Assembly (NCBI RefSeq): GCF_000025005.1
Contig: NC_013525.1
Coordinates: 1,700,501-1,764,500 of the forward strand
From: Thermobaculum terrenum ATCC BAA-798
GTDB lineage: Bacteria > Chloroflexota > Chloroflexia > Thermobaculales > Thermobaculaceae
DNA: 64,000 bases
Direction: 5' to 3'
Below the pieces are notes generated by a model. That model did no database searches. It had not been told where the DNA came from and saw nothing but the letters and a program-made list of their open reading frames with translations. Of this stretch, positions 44,609 through 54,383 are shown piece by piece. Made by a program: the position numbers and the translations under genes. The first letter of the stretch is position 1. Each line of letters begins with the position of its first letter.

Positions 44609-45652
44609 CTACTCACTCTCTGCTCCTCTTAGCCTAAACCAAGCAAGATACAAGGGTCGAATATAAGGGTAGTCTAGAGCAGGGGGATATATAACTGCTT
44701 CCCTGCCAAAATGTCGCTTGAAGCCATAGACACCCCATAGACCCTCGTTTTGCCCACTAATATCCGGAGAACCACTTGTAGGATTCTTAAATTCCCGAGC
44801 AGCTTTTAAAGGAACTCCCCAGAGATCGTACGTTTTACAGCCTTTCATGGCACACCATTGCATGGCCTTCCACTGCAGCAGGTAGTTAGGATATTTATCC
44901 CTATGATCAGTTTTTGAAGCAGCATACAGATACACGCCATAATTACCGAAGGCTATCGTGAACACTCCGGCTATGACTTCTCCCTGCCACTCTGCCAGGA
45001 TGAGCTTACCGAGGTCTTTTCCTACAAACTGCTGGTATACATCCTTGTAATAGTCATAAGCGTGTATCCCGAATCTTGCTCTGCTGGAAGTCTCCTCCAA
45101 TAGATCATAGAAGACCTTGACATCCTCCAAAGAACCTTCCCTGGTGGTAACACCCAATTTCTCAGACTGCCTTACGTAGTATCGGGTCTTAGATCTCATG
45201 GACTTAAGAATTGCCTCTTCACCAACAGAAAGATCAACCGTTAGGGTTGCTCGAGGTTGTATAGTGTTCTCGCTGATAACAGCGCCCTCTAGCAGTCGAG
45301 CCCAAGGCACTTCCCTTGGAGGTTCAATACGAATAAAGATCGCGTGATTAGCCCTGGCCACCTTATGTAGACCGTAGATAAATTTATCTAATTCATCGCC
45401 TTCAGCCTTTCCGACCGGTCCTCTGGGTACGTAAGCTACAGTGAGGCCGAAAAGCTTTCTGAATAGCACCTGTGCAGCTAACACAGGGGTGTCATCTTTA
45501 ATAAGCGCTAGCCGAAGGGGAAACCAGCCGTGCCCGCGCTTGACTTCTCCCCACTCCCAGCTCTGCAAGAAATTACCCCCATATGACGAGACAAATCTAT
45601 CCCAGAGATCTCTATCTGCTATAAAGCTAATATCCATTAGTTCTTTAGACAC
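44609..45652 (-). CDS. FemAB/FemX-type peptidyltransferase
   Basis: The 347-residue protein has twin GNAT-like domains of the FemABX family. SYGGNFLQSWEWGEVKRGHGW at the start, SKTRYYVRQSEKLGVT in the middle and YLLQWKAMQWCAMKGCKTYDLWG are typical. Such enzymes add an amino acid from aminoacyl-tRNA to the stem peptide of lipid II to begin the interpeptide bridge. Start is GTG at 45652 with GGGAG 7 bases upstream. A paralogue lies on the far side of murJ. The amino acid is not readable. Confidence 0.85.
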   Translation of the reverse strand: MSKELMDISFIADRDLWDRFVSSYGGNFLQSWEWGEVKRGHGWFPLRLALIKDDTPVLAAQVLFRKLFGLTVAYVPRGPVGKAEGDELDKFIYGLHKVARANHAIFIRIEPPREVPWARLLEGAVISENTIQPRATLTVDLSVGEEAILKSMRSKTRYYVRQSEKLGVTTREGSLEDVKVFYDLLEETSSRARFGIHAYDYYKDVYQQFVGKDLGKLILAEWQGEVIAGVFTIAFGNYGVYLYAASKTDHRDKYPNYLLQWKAMQWCAMKGCKTYDLWGVPLKAAREFKNPTSGSPDISGQNEGLWGVYGFKRHFGREAVIYPPALDYPYIRPLYLAWFRLRGAESE

Positions 45653-45680
45653 CTATCATCTCCCAACTATAAGCAAGTGT

Positions 45681-47225
45681 TCACTTTCTTAGAACCATAT
45701 TGAGTACTACTCTCACCTCACTTTGCCCTAGCGCAGTGCTGACACCTAGATACCCTCCTGCAGCAACCGCAATAACAATAAGTAGCCTAACAAGGAAGTC
45801 AGGGAAAGAAAGTAAATGATAATTCACTACCCATGGTCTAAGGAGAATAAGTAGTCCACCCATAAGAACAGTAGCAATACAGCACTTGAGCAAGAAGTTT
45901 ATCATCTCCGAATCGATCCATTCACCTACACGTGATCTAAGCAGGTAGGAGAGGGCCAGGACCTGAACTATCGTCGCAAGTGAAAAGGCAAATGCCAGTC
46001 CACGTAGCCCAAGCGGCCCAACAAGTATGAACGAGACAAATATGTCCAGCAACACCGTTACCAAGGCTACCTTCAGAGGGGTAAGCGTATCTTGCAAAGC
46101 ATAAAATGCCCGAGGAAGCATGTCTACAAGAGCATATGCCCACATCCCGACAGCGAAGAAGAAGAATGGTTGTGCAGTTAGTAAAGTATCCTCTCTGGTG
46201 AACTTACCACGCTCGAATAAAAGCGCAATAATAGGCTCTCTTAGAAGCATCATACCTACACTAGCGGGCAATATAAAGAATATAACACCCTTGACAGCAC
46301 GCTTGAGAACGCTCTTGTATGCGGCTATATCCATAGCACCTGCTTCTCTTGACAAGGCTGGAAACGCTGCCGTAGCCACACTAGTACCAAATAAGCTGAC
46401 TGGCAGAGCAAACAGAAGCGAAGCCACTCTAAATGCTGTTACTCTACCGGTACCCAAACCCGCAGCTAGGTATAATGCCACCATGGTATTGACTTGCACT
46501 GCAGCTTGGCCAACTATTCGAGGGGCAAGCAGGATAAATGTACGTCTAACATGTTGGTTTGCGAACGGTGGCTGCCATCTTGTAGATAATCCCATTTGCA
46601 GGAGAAAAGGGAGTTGAATAAGAAAGAACAAAACAGCTCCCACCACCACGCCAATGGCAACTGCGTCAATTCCCAGCCATCTTGAGAAAAGCAACGTAGA
46701 AACAATTATGCTGATGTTGTAGATAATAGGACCAATTGCGGGTACAAGGAACCGATCAAACGACTGGAGCACTGCAGTGGCTACGCTAGCTAGCAGTAGA
46801 AAGAGCGGTTGGAATACTACCAGACGCAATAGCTCTGTAGTCTTCTGAACTACATAAGGGTCGTGCGATCTTCTGGCAATTCCATAGGCAACTATCTGAG
46901 GTGCGAATATCCACACTAAAAGTATGAGGACTACGGCTATAGATACAGTAGTCCACATTACCCCACTAGCCATATCCCAGGCTTCATCATCCCCATGACT
47001 CTGAATCAATCGGGTAAAAACAGGGATAAAAGCTGCACTAAACGCGCCACCTGACATTAGTATGAAGAGCAGATCCGGCACTTGAAGGGCTAGCAGATAG
47101 GCATCGTAGTCCCTTCCAGGGCCAATCAAGGCTAGGATAACCTGATCTCGTACCAGTCCAAGCACACGACTAAGTACGAAAGCCACAGCCATTATGAAAG
47201 CAAACCTAGCAAGACGAGCAGTCAA
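45681..47225 (-). CDS. murJ: lipid II flippase MurJ
   Basis: The 514-residue protein of the MOP superfamily has about fourteen helices. It flips lipid II to the outer face. ARFAFIMAVAFVLSRVLGLVRD at the start and GGAFSAAFIPVFTRL are typical MviN motifs. The start is TTG at 47225. It lies between two FemX genes, so modification and flipping of lipid II are encoded together. Confidence 0.93.
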   Translation of the reverse strand: MTARLARFAFIMAVAFVLSRVLGLVRDQVILALIGPGRDYDAYLLALQVPDLLFILMSGGAFSAAFIPVFTRLIQSHGDDEAWDMASGVMWTTVSIAVVLILLVWIFAPQIVAYGIARRSHDPYVVQKTTELLRLVVFQPLFLLLASVATAVLQSFDRFLVPAIGPIIYNISIIVSTLLFSRWLGIDAVAIGVVVGAVLFFLIQLPFLLQMGLSTRWQPPFANQHVRRTFILLAPRIVGQAAVQVNTMVALYLAAGLGTGRVTAFRVASLLFALPVSLFGTSVATAAFPALSREAGAMDIAAYKSVLKRAVKGVIFFILPASVGMMLLREPIIALLFERGKFTREDTLLTAQPFFFFAVGMWAYALVDMLPRAFYALQDTLTPLKVALVTVLLDIFVSFILVGPLGLRGLAFAFSLATIVQVLALSYLLRSRVGEWIDSEMINFLLKCCIATVLMGGLLILLRPWVVNYHLLSFPDFLVRLLIVIAVAAGGYLGVSTALGQSEVRVVLNMVLRK

Positions 47226-47245
47226 GTCTATAAACAGCTCCAGTA

Positions 47246-48358
47246 TTAGTAGAAGTTATCGTTCTTGAGGCGCATATACAGCCTGTAATAGAGTGGCTCA
47301 AAGTTATACCAGGCCCAAGCGCGGAGCTTATTGACGTGTAGATCGTATATGCCGAGGAACTCAACTATCTCTCCACCAAAACCACTCTTGAATCGGTAGA
47401 GCCCCCACATCGGATCACTTTCATTTAGGTTATCTGGGTTAGGTATGGCCACCATGTCGTAGTAGGTAAGTCCCTGGGACTTAGCCCAACGCATAACTTC
47501 CCACTGCAATAAGTAAGTGGGCATTAGGTTCCGCTTCTCATTACTTGAAGCACCTATCATATACCAATACTTGTGCCCGAAGGTATAAACTACCATTCCT
47601 GCCAATCTTTCACCCTCGTGTTCGGCGAAGAAGAAATGTGCTCTGCCTGCTTCCTTCATCTTCGTCCAGGCAGCCATGTAGTAACTCTTGGGCCTAAGCA
47701 CAAAGCCGTCCCTTTCAGCAGTGATCCTGTGAAGGTTATATAGGTCCTCTAATGCCTGTGGAGTATCATCCTCAACAATACGCACGCCCTTCTTCTGAGC
47801 CAACCTTATGTTGTAGCGTGTCTTGCCCTTCATACGAGCCAACATCTCATCTTCCGATGGGGTAAGATCCACCACCATCGTGGTCTTAAACTGCAAGTCA
47901 TATCGAGCCTTTCTAAATCCCAGGTCCTTGAGGATACCTTTGACTTGCTCATTCTTTTCTAGAACCTCTGGCTCAATTTTTACCGTATGTGCATTCTCAC
48001 GCTTGGCAACTGTGACTACACCTTTGAAGAAAGTGCGCACCGCATCCTCATCATCCCAAGGTATCCATGGACCCTTAGGACAGTACATAACATGTCCCCC
48101 AACGAATGGTGTCTTGCGCACTAGAAACTGCCCAACCCCTACTACCTTGCCGCTATCACTCAAGGTCAAGCGCACTGGTTTCCAACCATACCTGCTTTTG
48201 TGCTCGCCCCATTCGTAGCTCTGAAGAATGTGTCCACCTCCGGGGCTGTCCTCAAGCCACTTGTCCCATTGTTCCCGGGTAGCACTTCTGGTCTCGGTGA
48301 CCTCATATTTTCTCGTGCGAGTTGAGCGTAGTCTCTCCACAGTATTGATATCCGCCAT
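47246..48358 (-). CDS. FemAB/FemX-type peptidyltransferase, second copy
   Basis: The 370-residue protein shares the FemABX pattern with the gene after murJ: GGGHILQSYEWGEHKSRYGW, KGKTRYNIRLAQKKGVRIVE and YLLQWEVMRWAKSQGLTYYDM. It has a longer N-terminal tail (residues 1-30). Two members suggest that the bridge has two residues added in turn, or that the copies differ in target. It follows mraY by 28 bases. Confidence 0.85.
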   Translation of the reverse strand: MADINTVERLRSTRTRKYEVTETRSATREQWDKWLEDSPGGGHILQSYEWGEHKSRYGWKPVRLTLSDSGKVVGVGQFLVRKTPFVGGHVMYCPKGPWIPWDDEDAVRTFFKGVVTVAKRENAHTVKIEPEVLEKNEQVKGILKDLGFRKARYDLQFKTTMVVDLTPSEDEMLARMKGKTRYNIRLAQKKGVRIVEDDTPQALEDLYNLHRITAERDGFVLRPKSYYMAAWTKMKEAGRAHFFFAEHEGERLAGMVVYTFGHKYWYMIGASSNEKRNLMPTYLLQWEVMRWAKSQGLTYYDMVAIPNPDNLNESDPMWGLYRFKSGFGGEIVEFLGIYDLHVNKLRAWAWYNFEPLYYRLYMRLKNDNFY

Positions 48359-48386
48359 CGATCTCCTTCCAGAAAATTCAAACTTG

Positions 48387-49421
48387 CTATGAGAGTGCTA
48401 GAGCAACACCTACTAAAGCTGCTGCTACACCCACGATCCAAAACCGCATAGCTATCTGAGTCTCTGCCCAACCCTTGAGTTCGAAATGGTTATGCAAGGG
48501 AGCCATCCTGAACAGCCTCTTACCTCCTGTCAGCTTGAAATAACCAACCTGCAGGATCACGCTCAGGGTAATAGCGACAAACATAAGGCCAATAATAGGC
48601 AGCAGGAGCCACTGGCCAGTCATGAGCGCTACAACGGCTAATAGAGCTCCTAAGGAAAGCGCCCCTGTATCTCCCATTATCACCTCGGCAGGATGAGCGT
48701 TATACCACAGAAAAGCTAGAAGAGCTCCTATCGTCGTAAAGCATAGAGTGACTATGTACCTTTGTCCCTGTAGGAAAGCGATTATGCCGTAAGCAGCAAA
48801 GCTCAAAGCTAATAACCCGCCTGCTAAAGTATCTAATCCATCACTTAGATTCACAGCGTTGCTGGTAGCCACAATAACAAATATAGCTATGGGTATATAG
48901 AAAACACCAATAGGCACCTTTCCATAAAATGGTATATACATGCTATCTAGCTCAAACCAATAGTGAAGAACTATGCCAGCGCCAGTTGCTATGACCGTTA
49001 GCCAGAGAAACTTGAATCTAGCCGTAAGTCCGCTGCTCTTTCCACCGCTCAAATTGAGTAAGTCATCAATAGCGCCCAGAGTACCACAGGCAAGAACAAC
49101 TAGCAGTGGCAGTATCAGGGATCGCCTCTCGTAGATCCACCAGTATCTTACGTTGAAGATCGCGTTGACGAGGAACACGCCTAACCAAATCATGATCCCA
49201 CCCATTGTCGGTGTTCCTTCCTTTACAAGGTGGGTCTGTGGCCCCTCAATCCTGATCTTCTTACCTATACCACGCCTTCTGAGTTCATTGATAATAGGTC
49301 TGCCAATAATTAAGGTGACCAGGAACGTCAGGGCCGACAACAGCAAAGCCTCACGCATCACCTCGATGCGTGCCAGCTTTACCTCGGTCTGAAACATGCT
49401 GAGGAGGGCTAGGGGTATCAT
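48387..49421 (-). CDS. mraY: phospho-MurNAc-pentapeptide transferase MraY
   Basis: The 344-residue protein has ten helices and makes lipid I. The motifs are all present: GTPTMGGIMIW, the Mg-binding DDLLNLSGGKSSGLT, NLSDGLDTLAGG, GDTGALSLG and the histidine loop PLHNHFELKGW. The ATG at 49421 overlaps the murF stop (ATGA), so coupling is expected. Confidence 0.96.
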   Translation of the reverse strand: MIPLALLSMFQTEVKLARIEVMREALLLSALTFLVTLIIGRPIINELRRRGIGKKIRIEGPQTHLVKEGTPTMGGIMIWLGVFLVNAIFNVRYWWIYERRSLILPLLVVLACGTLGAIDDLLNLSGGKSSGLTARFKFLWLTVIATGAGIVLHYWFELDSMYIPFYGKVPIGVFYIPIAIFVIVATSNAVNLSDGLDTLAGGLLALSFAAYGIIAFLQGQRYIVTLCFTTIGALLAFLWYNAHPAEVIMGDTGALSLGALLAVVALMTGQWLLLPIIGLMFVAITLSVILQVGYFKLTGGKRLFRMAPLHNHFELKGWAETQIAMRFWIVGVAAALVGVALALS

Positions 49422-50809
49422 TGGACCACCTCATTCTGAACGGTAAGAGCGGCAACAAGCTTATCCAGAGAAACTATCCTTGAAGCCTTTACGAGTACTA
49501 CATCGCCCTCATGTAAGTCTCTCTTCAGCACATCTATCGCTTCCTGGTAATCCTTCAAGGTCACCACATCACCCGGATTCATCCCCGCCTGCAAAGCGCC
49601 TCTAGCTATTATCTGTGCAAGTTCGCCAACCGTATAGAGCTTGTCGCAGACCTCAGCAGCTCTAGCGCCTACTTTCAAGTGCCCCTCTTCCGTAAAGTGC
49701 CCAAGCTCCGCCATATCTCCTAAGACAGCTATCCTATGCCCCTCGATATCATTCAGCAAATTAAGAGCTGCGAGCATAGATGTTGGGTTAGCGTTGTAAG
49801 TATCGTCTAAGATGGTGCTACCATTGATGCCCTTGTTAACTATCAACCTAAGACCAGGTGGTAACTCCTTGATTGCATGTACTATCTCCTGGTCTTCCAT
49901 TCCCATCACGTGCGCTACCGCAACGCTAGCCAATATCGTATGCACGCTATGCCTACCAAGTAGGGGTGCCTTAACCTGATAAGACCTATCGCCTATGTGT
50001 AGGACGAACCTTATTCCGTTCAGACCCTCACTTACGACATCAGTTGCTCGTATATAGGACTCTTCATCGAGTCCATACCAAACCACGTGTGCTTTAGTTA
50101 CATCAGCCATGGCCTTGACGCGGTGGTCGTCTCTATTCAAGATTGCAAAACCTTCGGAGGGAAGAGATCTAACAAGCTCAGACTTGTTCTCAGCAATCCT
50201 CTCCAGGCTTCCCATGCGGCCTATGTGAGCATAACCCACTACTATGACCACCCCTATAAAAGGCTTGGCTATAGAACATAGATACTCTATCTCTCCCATC
50301 CTATAGGCACCACCCATTTCAAGAACAGCAACCTCCACCTCGGGTGTTAGCCCAAGTAGAGTAAGAGGTAGTCCTATCTCGTTGTTATAGCTCTTTTGGC
50401 TACGAAGAGTTACGAACTTTCTGCTGAGGATCGAAGCAGTCACCTCTTTAGTGCTTGTTTTACCAACACTTCCGGTAATGCCTATAGTTTTAGCAGGCAT
50501 TTTATTGCGCCAATAGGCAGCTAGCTTGCCAAGTGCTAAGACAGTGTCATCGACTTCAAGTGCTAAGACGCTCTCTGGGATTTGGATGGATGGGGTTCTA
50601 CTCAGCACTAACGCCTGAGCACCCCTTGATACTGCATCCTGAATATAATCATGACCATCGACCCGCTCGCCTTTAATAGCGATAAAGACATCGCCCTTCT
50701 TAACAAGACGAGAGTCGGTGGTTATATCACCGACTTCTCTTTCAAGATCGAGTGTAGAACCAGAAAGTATTTTCCCGTTCGTCCCCTCTTTTATGTCACG
50801 CAACTTCAT
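49418..50809 (-). CDS. murF: UDP-MurNAc-tripeptide-D-Ala-D-Ala ligase MurF
   Basis: The protein of about 463 residues adds D-Ala-D-Ala to the stem peptide. DSRLVKKGDVFIAIKGERVDGHDY is the N-terminal domain, ITGSVGKTSTKE the ATP loop, LDDTYNANPTSM the central part. I chose ATG at 50809 since GGGGT lies 10 bases upstream; GTG at 50833 would overlap ftsI. No murE precedes it, although MurF needs MurE's product. Confidence 0.95.
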   Translation of the reverse strand: MKLRDIKEGTNGKILSGSTLDLEREVGDITTDSRLVKKGDVFIAIKGERVDGHDYIQDAVSRGAQALVLSRTPSIQIPESVLALEVDDTVLALGKLAAYWRNKMPAKTIGITGSVGKTSTKEVTASILSRKFVTLRSQKSYNNEIGLPLTLLGLTPEVEVAVLEMGGAYRMGEIEYLCSIAKPFIGVVIVVGYAHIGRMGSLERIAENKSELVRSLPSEGFAILNRDDHRVKAMADVTKAHVVWYGLDEESYIRATDVVSEGLNGIRFVLHIGDRSYQVKAPLLGRHSVHTILASVAVAHVMGMEDQEIVHAIKELPPGLRLIVNKGINGSTILDDTYNANPTSMLAALNLLNDIEGHRIAVLGDMAELGHFTEEGHLKVGARAAEVCDKLYTVGELAQIIARGALQAGMNPGDVVTLKDYQEAIDVLKRDLHEGDVVLVKASRIVSLDKLVAALTVQNEVVQ

Positions 50810-50816
50810 ACAAACG

Positions 50817-52565
50817 CTACCCCTGTTCACCACTACTAGTCTCTATTTGTTCTGGCTGATCCGGAGGAATATTGTAGTACGTGTACAGTTTGCGAGCTAG
50901 TTCCTTGAAAGCCGGAGCTGCAACTTCAGAGCCCCAGCGTGAGCCTTTAGGCTGATCTATTTTGATTAGTGCAATGAATTTAGGATGCTTGACAGGTGAA
51001 TAACCTATGAAAGACGCTATAGTCACATTTGGATCGTATTGGCCATTTACTGGTACAGAAGCAGTACCCGTCTTACCTCCGACAGAGTATCCAGGTATTC
51101 TAGCAACCTGATACTCCCCTTCTTCGACGACGGTCTTCATCATACTCTTTAGAGTCTCGGCAACCTGTCTAGATAACACCCTTCTGACTACAGTCGGTCG
51201 GTTCTCCTTTATTACCTTACCATTCCTTTCTATCTTGGAGACCACATAAGGTCTCATCAACAACCCACCATTGGCCACCGCTGCCTGAGCAGTTATCAGC
51301 TGTATTGGTGTTACAGCTATACCCTGGCCATAAGCATTAGTGTACAAGTTGATCGGTGACCAGTTTTTGCTAGATGGCAATACAAGGATACCAGTTGCTT
51401 CTCCCTGCAGGTCAATACCAGTCTTCGCACCAAAGCCAAAGTCCTGAACCTTTCTATAGAATCGATCCTCACCAAGCTTGGTGCTTACGTAGGCTGCTCC
51501 CACATTGGCAGAGTTCATGAGGACCTCTGTCATGCTTTCATTAGGATGTGGTCTGCCATCCCAGTTGTGTATGGTGTACCCGTACACATTCAGGTAACCC
51601 TTGTCATCGATTCGGGTATCGGGAGTGATAACTCCAGCTGCTAGCCCCGCAGCCATAGTTATGATCTTGAAAGTGGACCCAGGTTCATAGGCTGAACTAA
51701 TGGCAGGGTTAGCAAACACCGAGGTATTCCTGACGTTGTAGAACTCCTGTGGGTTGAAGGTAGGGTAGGAAGCCATAGCTAATATCTCACCAGTATACGG
51801 ATCCATAACTATGATGCTTCCACCCTTAGCTTTCTGCTCCTTCACAGTCTTCTGGAGCACTTCTTCTGCATAGTATTGCACCGTAGCATCTATAGTCAGC
51901 TGCACATCTGCACCAGGCTTTGGAGGTATGACCTGGCGTTGAGCCACAGGAATCCAGTTACCAGCCGGATCCTGTTCGGCTATCATCTTTCCAGGTTCGC
52001 CTGATAGGTAGTTATTGTATTCTCCTTCTACGCCATAAGAGCCCACGTTTTCAAAATTGGTAAAACCTAGAACTTGGGCAGCCAGAGAACCATTGGGATA
52101 AGCACGAGCGGTTTGAGGTTCAAAACCTATTCCTGGTATATGTAGTGCCTCTATCTTCTCTTTCTGTTCCGTGGTGAGTCTGGTTGCTATAGATACCCAG
52201 GGTACACCTTGTTTAAGCTTGTCAGCTATCTCCTTTGCTGGGACACCGATAAGAGGGGATAGCTGTTGGGCAGCACTCTCTGGATCTTCGACATACTGCG
52301 GAGTCGCATATAGCCTATAGACCGTTATATTAGAGGCCAGTATCTTACCATTGCGATCGTAAATCCTACCCCTTGGGGGATCTATTTCTCTGACAAGTTG
52401 ATGTGCTTGCTCTGCCTTGCTAGCCAAAAAAGACCCTTGTATAACCTGTAGGTAGAACAACCTACCTACAAGTACAAGAGCGAACCCTAGAAGAACCCAC
52501 AAAACGAATTTGAGTCTCCAACCAGGTAGACCGTGATTGTCAGAATAGGTCCTAATCGTGGACAT
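50817..52565 (-). CDS. ftsI: division transpeptidase FtsI/PBP3-type
   Basis: The 582-residue class B penicillin-binding protein cross-links septal peptidoglycan with FtsW. One membrane helix lies near residues 20-40 and a pedestal domain starts with EIDPPRGRIYDRNG. The active-site motifs are complete: SxxK in EPGSTFKII, SxN in NSANVGAAYV and KTG in GGKTGTAS. It has no PASTA domains. The start overlaps the end of ftsL by 14 bases. Confidence 0.95.
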   Translation of the reverse strand: MSTIRTYSDNHGLPGWRLKFVLWVLLGFALVLVGRLFYLQVIQGSFLASKAEQAHQLVREIDPPRGRIYDRNGKILASNITVYRLYATPQYVEDPESAAQQLSPLIGVPAKEIADKLKQGVPWVSIATRLTTEQKEKIEALHIPGIGFEPQTARAYPNGSLAAQVLGFTNFENVGSYGVEGEYNNYLSGEPGKMIAEQDPAGNWIPVAQRQVIPPKPGADVQLTIDATVQYYAEEVLQKTVKEQKAKGGSIIVMDPYTGEILAMASYPTFNPQEFYNVRNTSVFANPAISSAYEPGSTFKIITMAAGLAAGVITPDTRIDDKGYLNVYGYTIHNWDGRPHPNESMTEVLMNSANVGAAYVSTKLGEDRFYRKVQDFGFGAKTGIDLQGEATGILVLPSSKNWSPINLYTNAYGQGIAVTPIQLITAQAAVANGGLLMRPYVVSKIERNGKVIKENRPTVVRRVLSRQVAETLKSMMKTVVEEGEYQVARIPGYSVGGKTGTASVPVNGQYDPNVTIASFIGYSPVKHPKFIALIKIDQPKGSRWGSEVAAPAFKELARKLYTYYNIPPDQPEQIETSSGEQG

Positions 52566-52983
52566 CTAAGCCTCCTGGTAGTTGCTGCTCCTCAACATGG
52601 TCGCCGGATTTGAGGTCTTCTGGGCGGACGTTAACCGGGAGGTACTTATATTCGCGTATCGGACGCATCTTCAACTTCTCTCGAGCGTATCTTTCTATCT
52701 CTGGAAGGCTTTGCTTGAGACTGATCTGATAGATCAGGTTATCGGTCTCCCTTTGGGCTTCAGCCTGCTGAGCCTGGACCTGCTGTATCTGGTACCCCAA
52801 CACTGATACCCTAGTTGTTTGTACTAGATAAAGCAGACATGTGAGCGCAAGTAGAGTAACGCCCCCTATAAACATCGAAGCAGAGTCCATCTCAAAGTAC
52901 ATTGGGAAACGGCGCCTCTTTACCTTGGCAGCTGTAATTGGCCTAGGATTGAAGGTCCTCGACCTAGAAGATATAACAGCCAT
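52552..52983 (-). CDS. ftsL: FtsL/DivIC-like division protein
   Basis: The 143-residue protein has a basic head (KVKRRRFPM), one helix (about 36-56) and a coiled coil (GYQIQQVQAQQAEAQRETDN) ending in the typical EIERYAREKLKM. It forms the FtsQLB-type complex. It lies between rsmH and ftsI, the usual place of ftsL. Confidence 0.88.
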   Translation of the reverse strand: MAVISSRSRTFNPRPITAAKVKRRRFPMYFEMDSASMFIGGVTLLALTCLLYLVQTTRVSVLGYQIQQVQAQQAEAQRETDNLIYQISLKQSLPEIERYAREKLKMRPIREYKYLPVNVRPEDLKSGDHVEEQQLPGGLDVHD

Positions 52984-53010
52984 AACAACACCTCCCAGAG
53001 TAATCTTGAC

Positions 53011-53925
53011 CTACAACTTCTCCGCGGCTCTCAGCTTAGCGCTACGACTTCTAGGATTTACCTTTACCTCTTCCTCAGAAGGAACTATGGGCTTTCGAGT
53101 CAGCACTTTGATCTCAGGACGATGATTACAAGTGCACACCAGCTGCTCCGGCGGACATATACAACCTTTCGAACGCTCACGCATGAAATGCTTTACAATA
53201 CGATCCTCGAGCGAATGGAAGCTTATTACCACAAGCCTACCACCGACCCTCAGAACACGAAGAGCACCAGCCAGCCCTTCCTGTAGAGCATCCAATTCAT
53301 CATTTACGGCTATCCTTAGAGCTTGGAAGGTTCTCGTTGCTGGGTGTATCCTGCTTCTTTTGCCTTTATAAACAGATTCCACTGCTTGCACTAATTGCAC
53401 GGTAGTAATAATAGGCTCACGACTGGACTTTATAGCTCTGGCAATCTGCCTACTCTTGGGTTCTTCTCCGTACTCCCATATAATGCGTGCTAATTCCTGT
53501 TCAGAAGACTCCCTAATAATGTCCGCCGCAGTCTTTCCACTAGTAGGATCAAAGCGCATATCTAGCGGCTCGTCCCTTCTGAAGGAGAAACCAGCAGCCC
53601 ACGCATCTACCTGCATGGAAGATATACCCAGATCAAACAGCACACCGTCGCATGGGTTAAAATCGTGCTCGGTAGCAGCCTGCTCAATGTACCTGAAGTT
53701 CGTATGCACCAGCACATATCTGCCAACAAATCTACCTAGCCTCTGCTGAGCTAACTCAATAGCCCTGGGATCCGCATCCAGCCCTAGCACCCTTCCAGAT
53801 GGTGAGCTTCGCTCCAGCATCTTCTCTGCATGCCCACCAGCACCTAATGTGGCATCGATATACTTGCCATTAGGATGAATATCTAGTAGAGCTATAGACT
53901 CATCAAGAAGCACGCTAGTGTGCAT
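53011..53925 (-). CDS. rsmH: 16S rRNA (cytosine-1402-N4) methyltransferase RsmH
   Basis: The protein of about 304 residues methylates C1402 in the ribosomal P site with SAM. HTSVLLDESIALLDIHPNG, DATLGAGGHAEKML, LFDLGISSMQVD and VVISFHSLEDRIVK are standard. I chose ATG at 53925 because GAGG lies upstream at suitable distance; a GTG at 53934 is the longer option. Confidence 0.95.
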   Translation of the reverse strand: MHTSVLLDESIALLDIHPNGKYIDATLGAGGHAEKMLERSSPSGRVLGLDADPRAIELAQQRLGRFVGRYVLVHTNFRYIEQAATEHDFNPCDGVLFDLGISSMQVDAWAAGFSFRRDEPLDMRFDPTSGKTAADIIRESSEQELARIIWEYGEEPKSRQIARAIKSSREPIITTVQLVQAVESVYKGKRSRIHPATRTFQALRIAVNDELDALQEGLAGALRVLRVGGRLVVISFHSLEDRIVKHFMRERSKGCICPPEQLVCTCNHRPEIKVLTRKPIVPSEEEVKVNPRSRSAKLRAAEKL

Positions 53926-53935
53926 ACCAAACACC

Positions 53936-54370
53936 TCACATCATCCCCAGATCTGCTAGGGTCTGGGCTATATCTGCAGCATTTTCTTCGCTCTGACGCT
54001 CCATCTCCTCCCATCGAGCTTTGTCCCATATCTCTATGTATGTATCCATGCCGGCAACCACCACCTCGGAAGTAAGGCCGGCAGCCTCACGAAGGTATTC
54101 AGGAATAAGTATTCTCCCCTGCTTATCAAGCTCAGTATCGCACGCCTGGGCAAACAGCACTCTTCGAATTATCCGCGCCTTCTGGTCAGTGACTGGGAAT
54201 CTATTGAGGGCCTCAGTTAGCTTCTTCCACTCTGACATGGGATAAACCGTCAGGCATGGCTCGAAACCTCTGGTGACAACAAAGCCTTCAGCCAGCCTAG
54301 CTCTGAACTTAGCCGGCATGGCCAGTCGACCCTTATCATCCAGCTTGTTGTCAAATCTTCCAAGAAACAC
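53936..54370 (-). CDS. mraZ: transcriptional regulator MraZ
   Basis: The 144-residue protein has two SpoVT-AbrB-like halves: KLDDKGRLAMPAKFRARL and ELDKQGRILIPEYLREAAG. MraZ forms a ring that binds tandem repeats before its own gene and controls the dcw cluster. Start is GTG at 54370 with GGAG 8 bases upstream. Five such repeats lie in its leader (54394-54445). Confidence 0.96.
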   Translation of the reverse strand: MFLGRFDNKLDDKGRLAMPAKFRARLAEGFVVTRGFEPCLTVYPMSEWKKLTEALNRFPVTDQKARIIRRVLFAQACDTELDKQGRILIPEYLREAAGLTSEVVVAGMDTYIEIWDKARWEEMERQSEENAADIAQTLADLGMM

Positions 54371-54383
54371 TTCTTAGCTCCAC

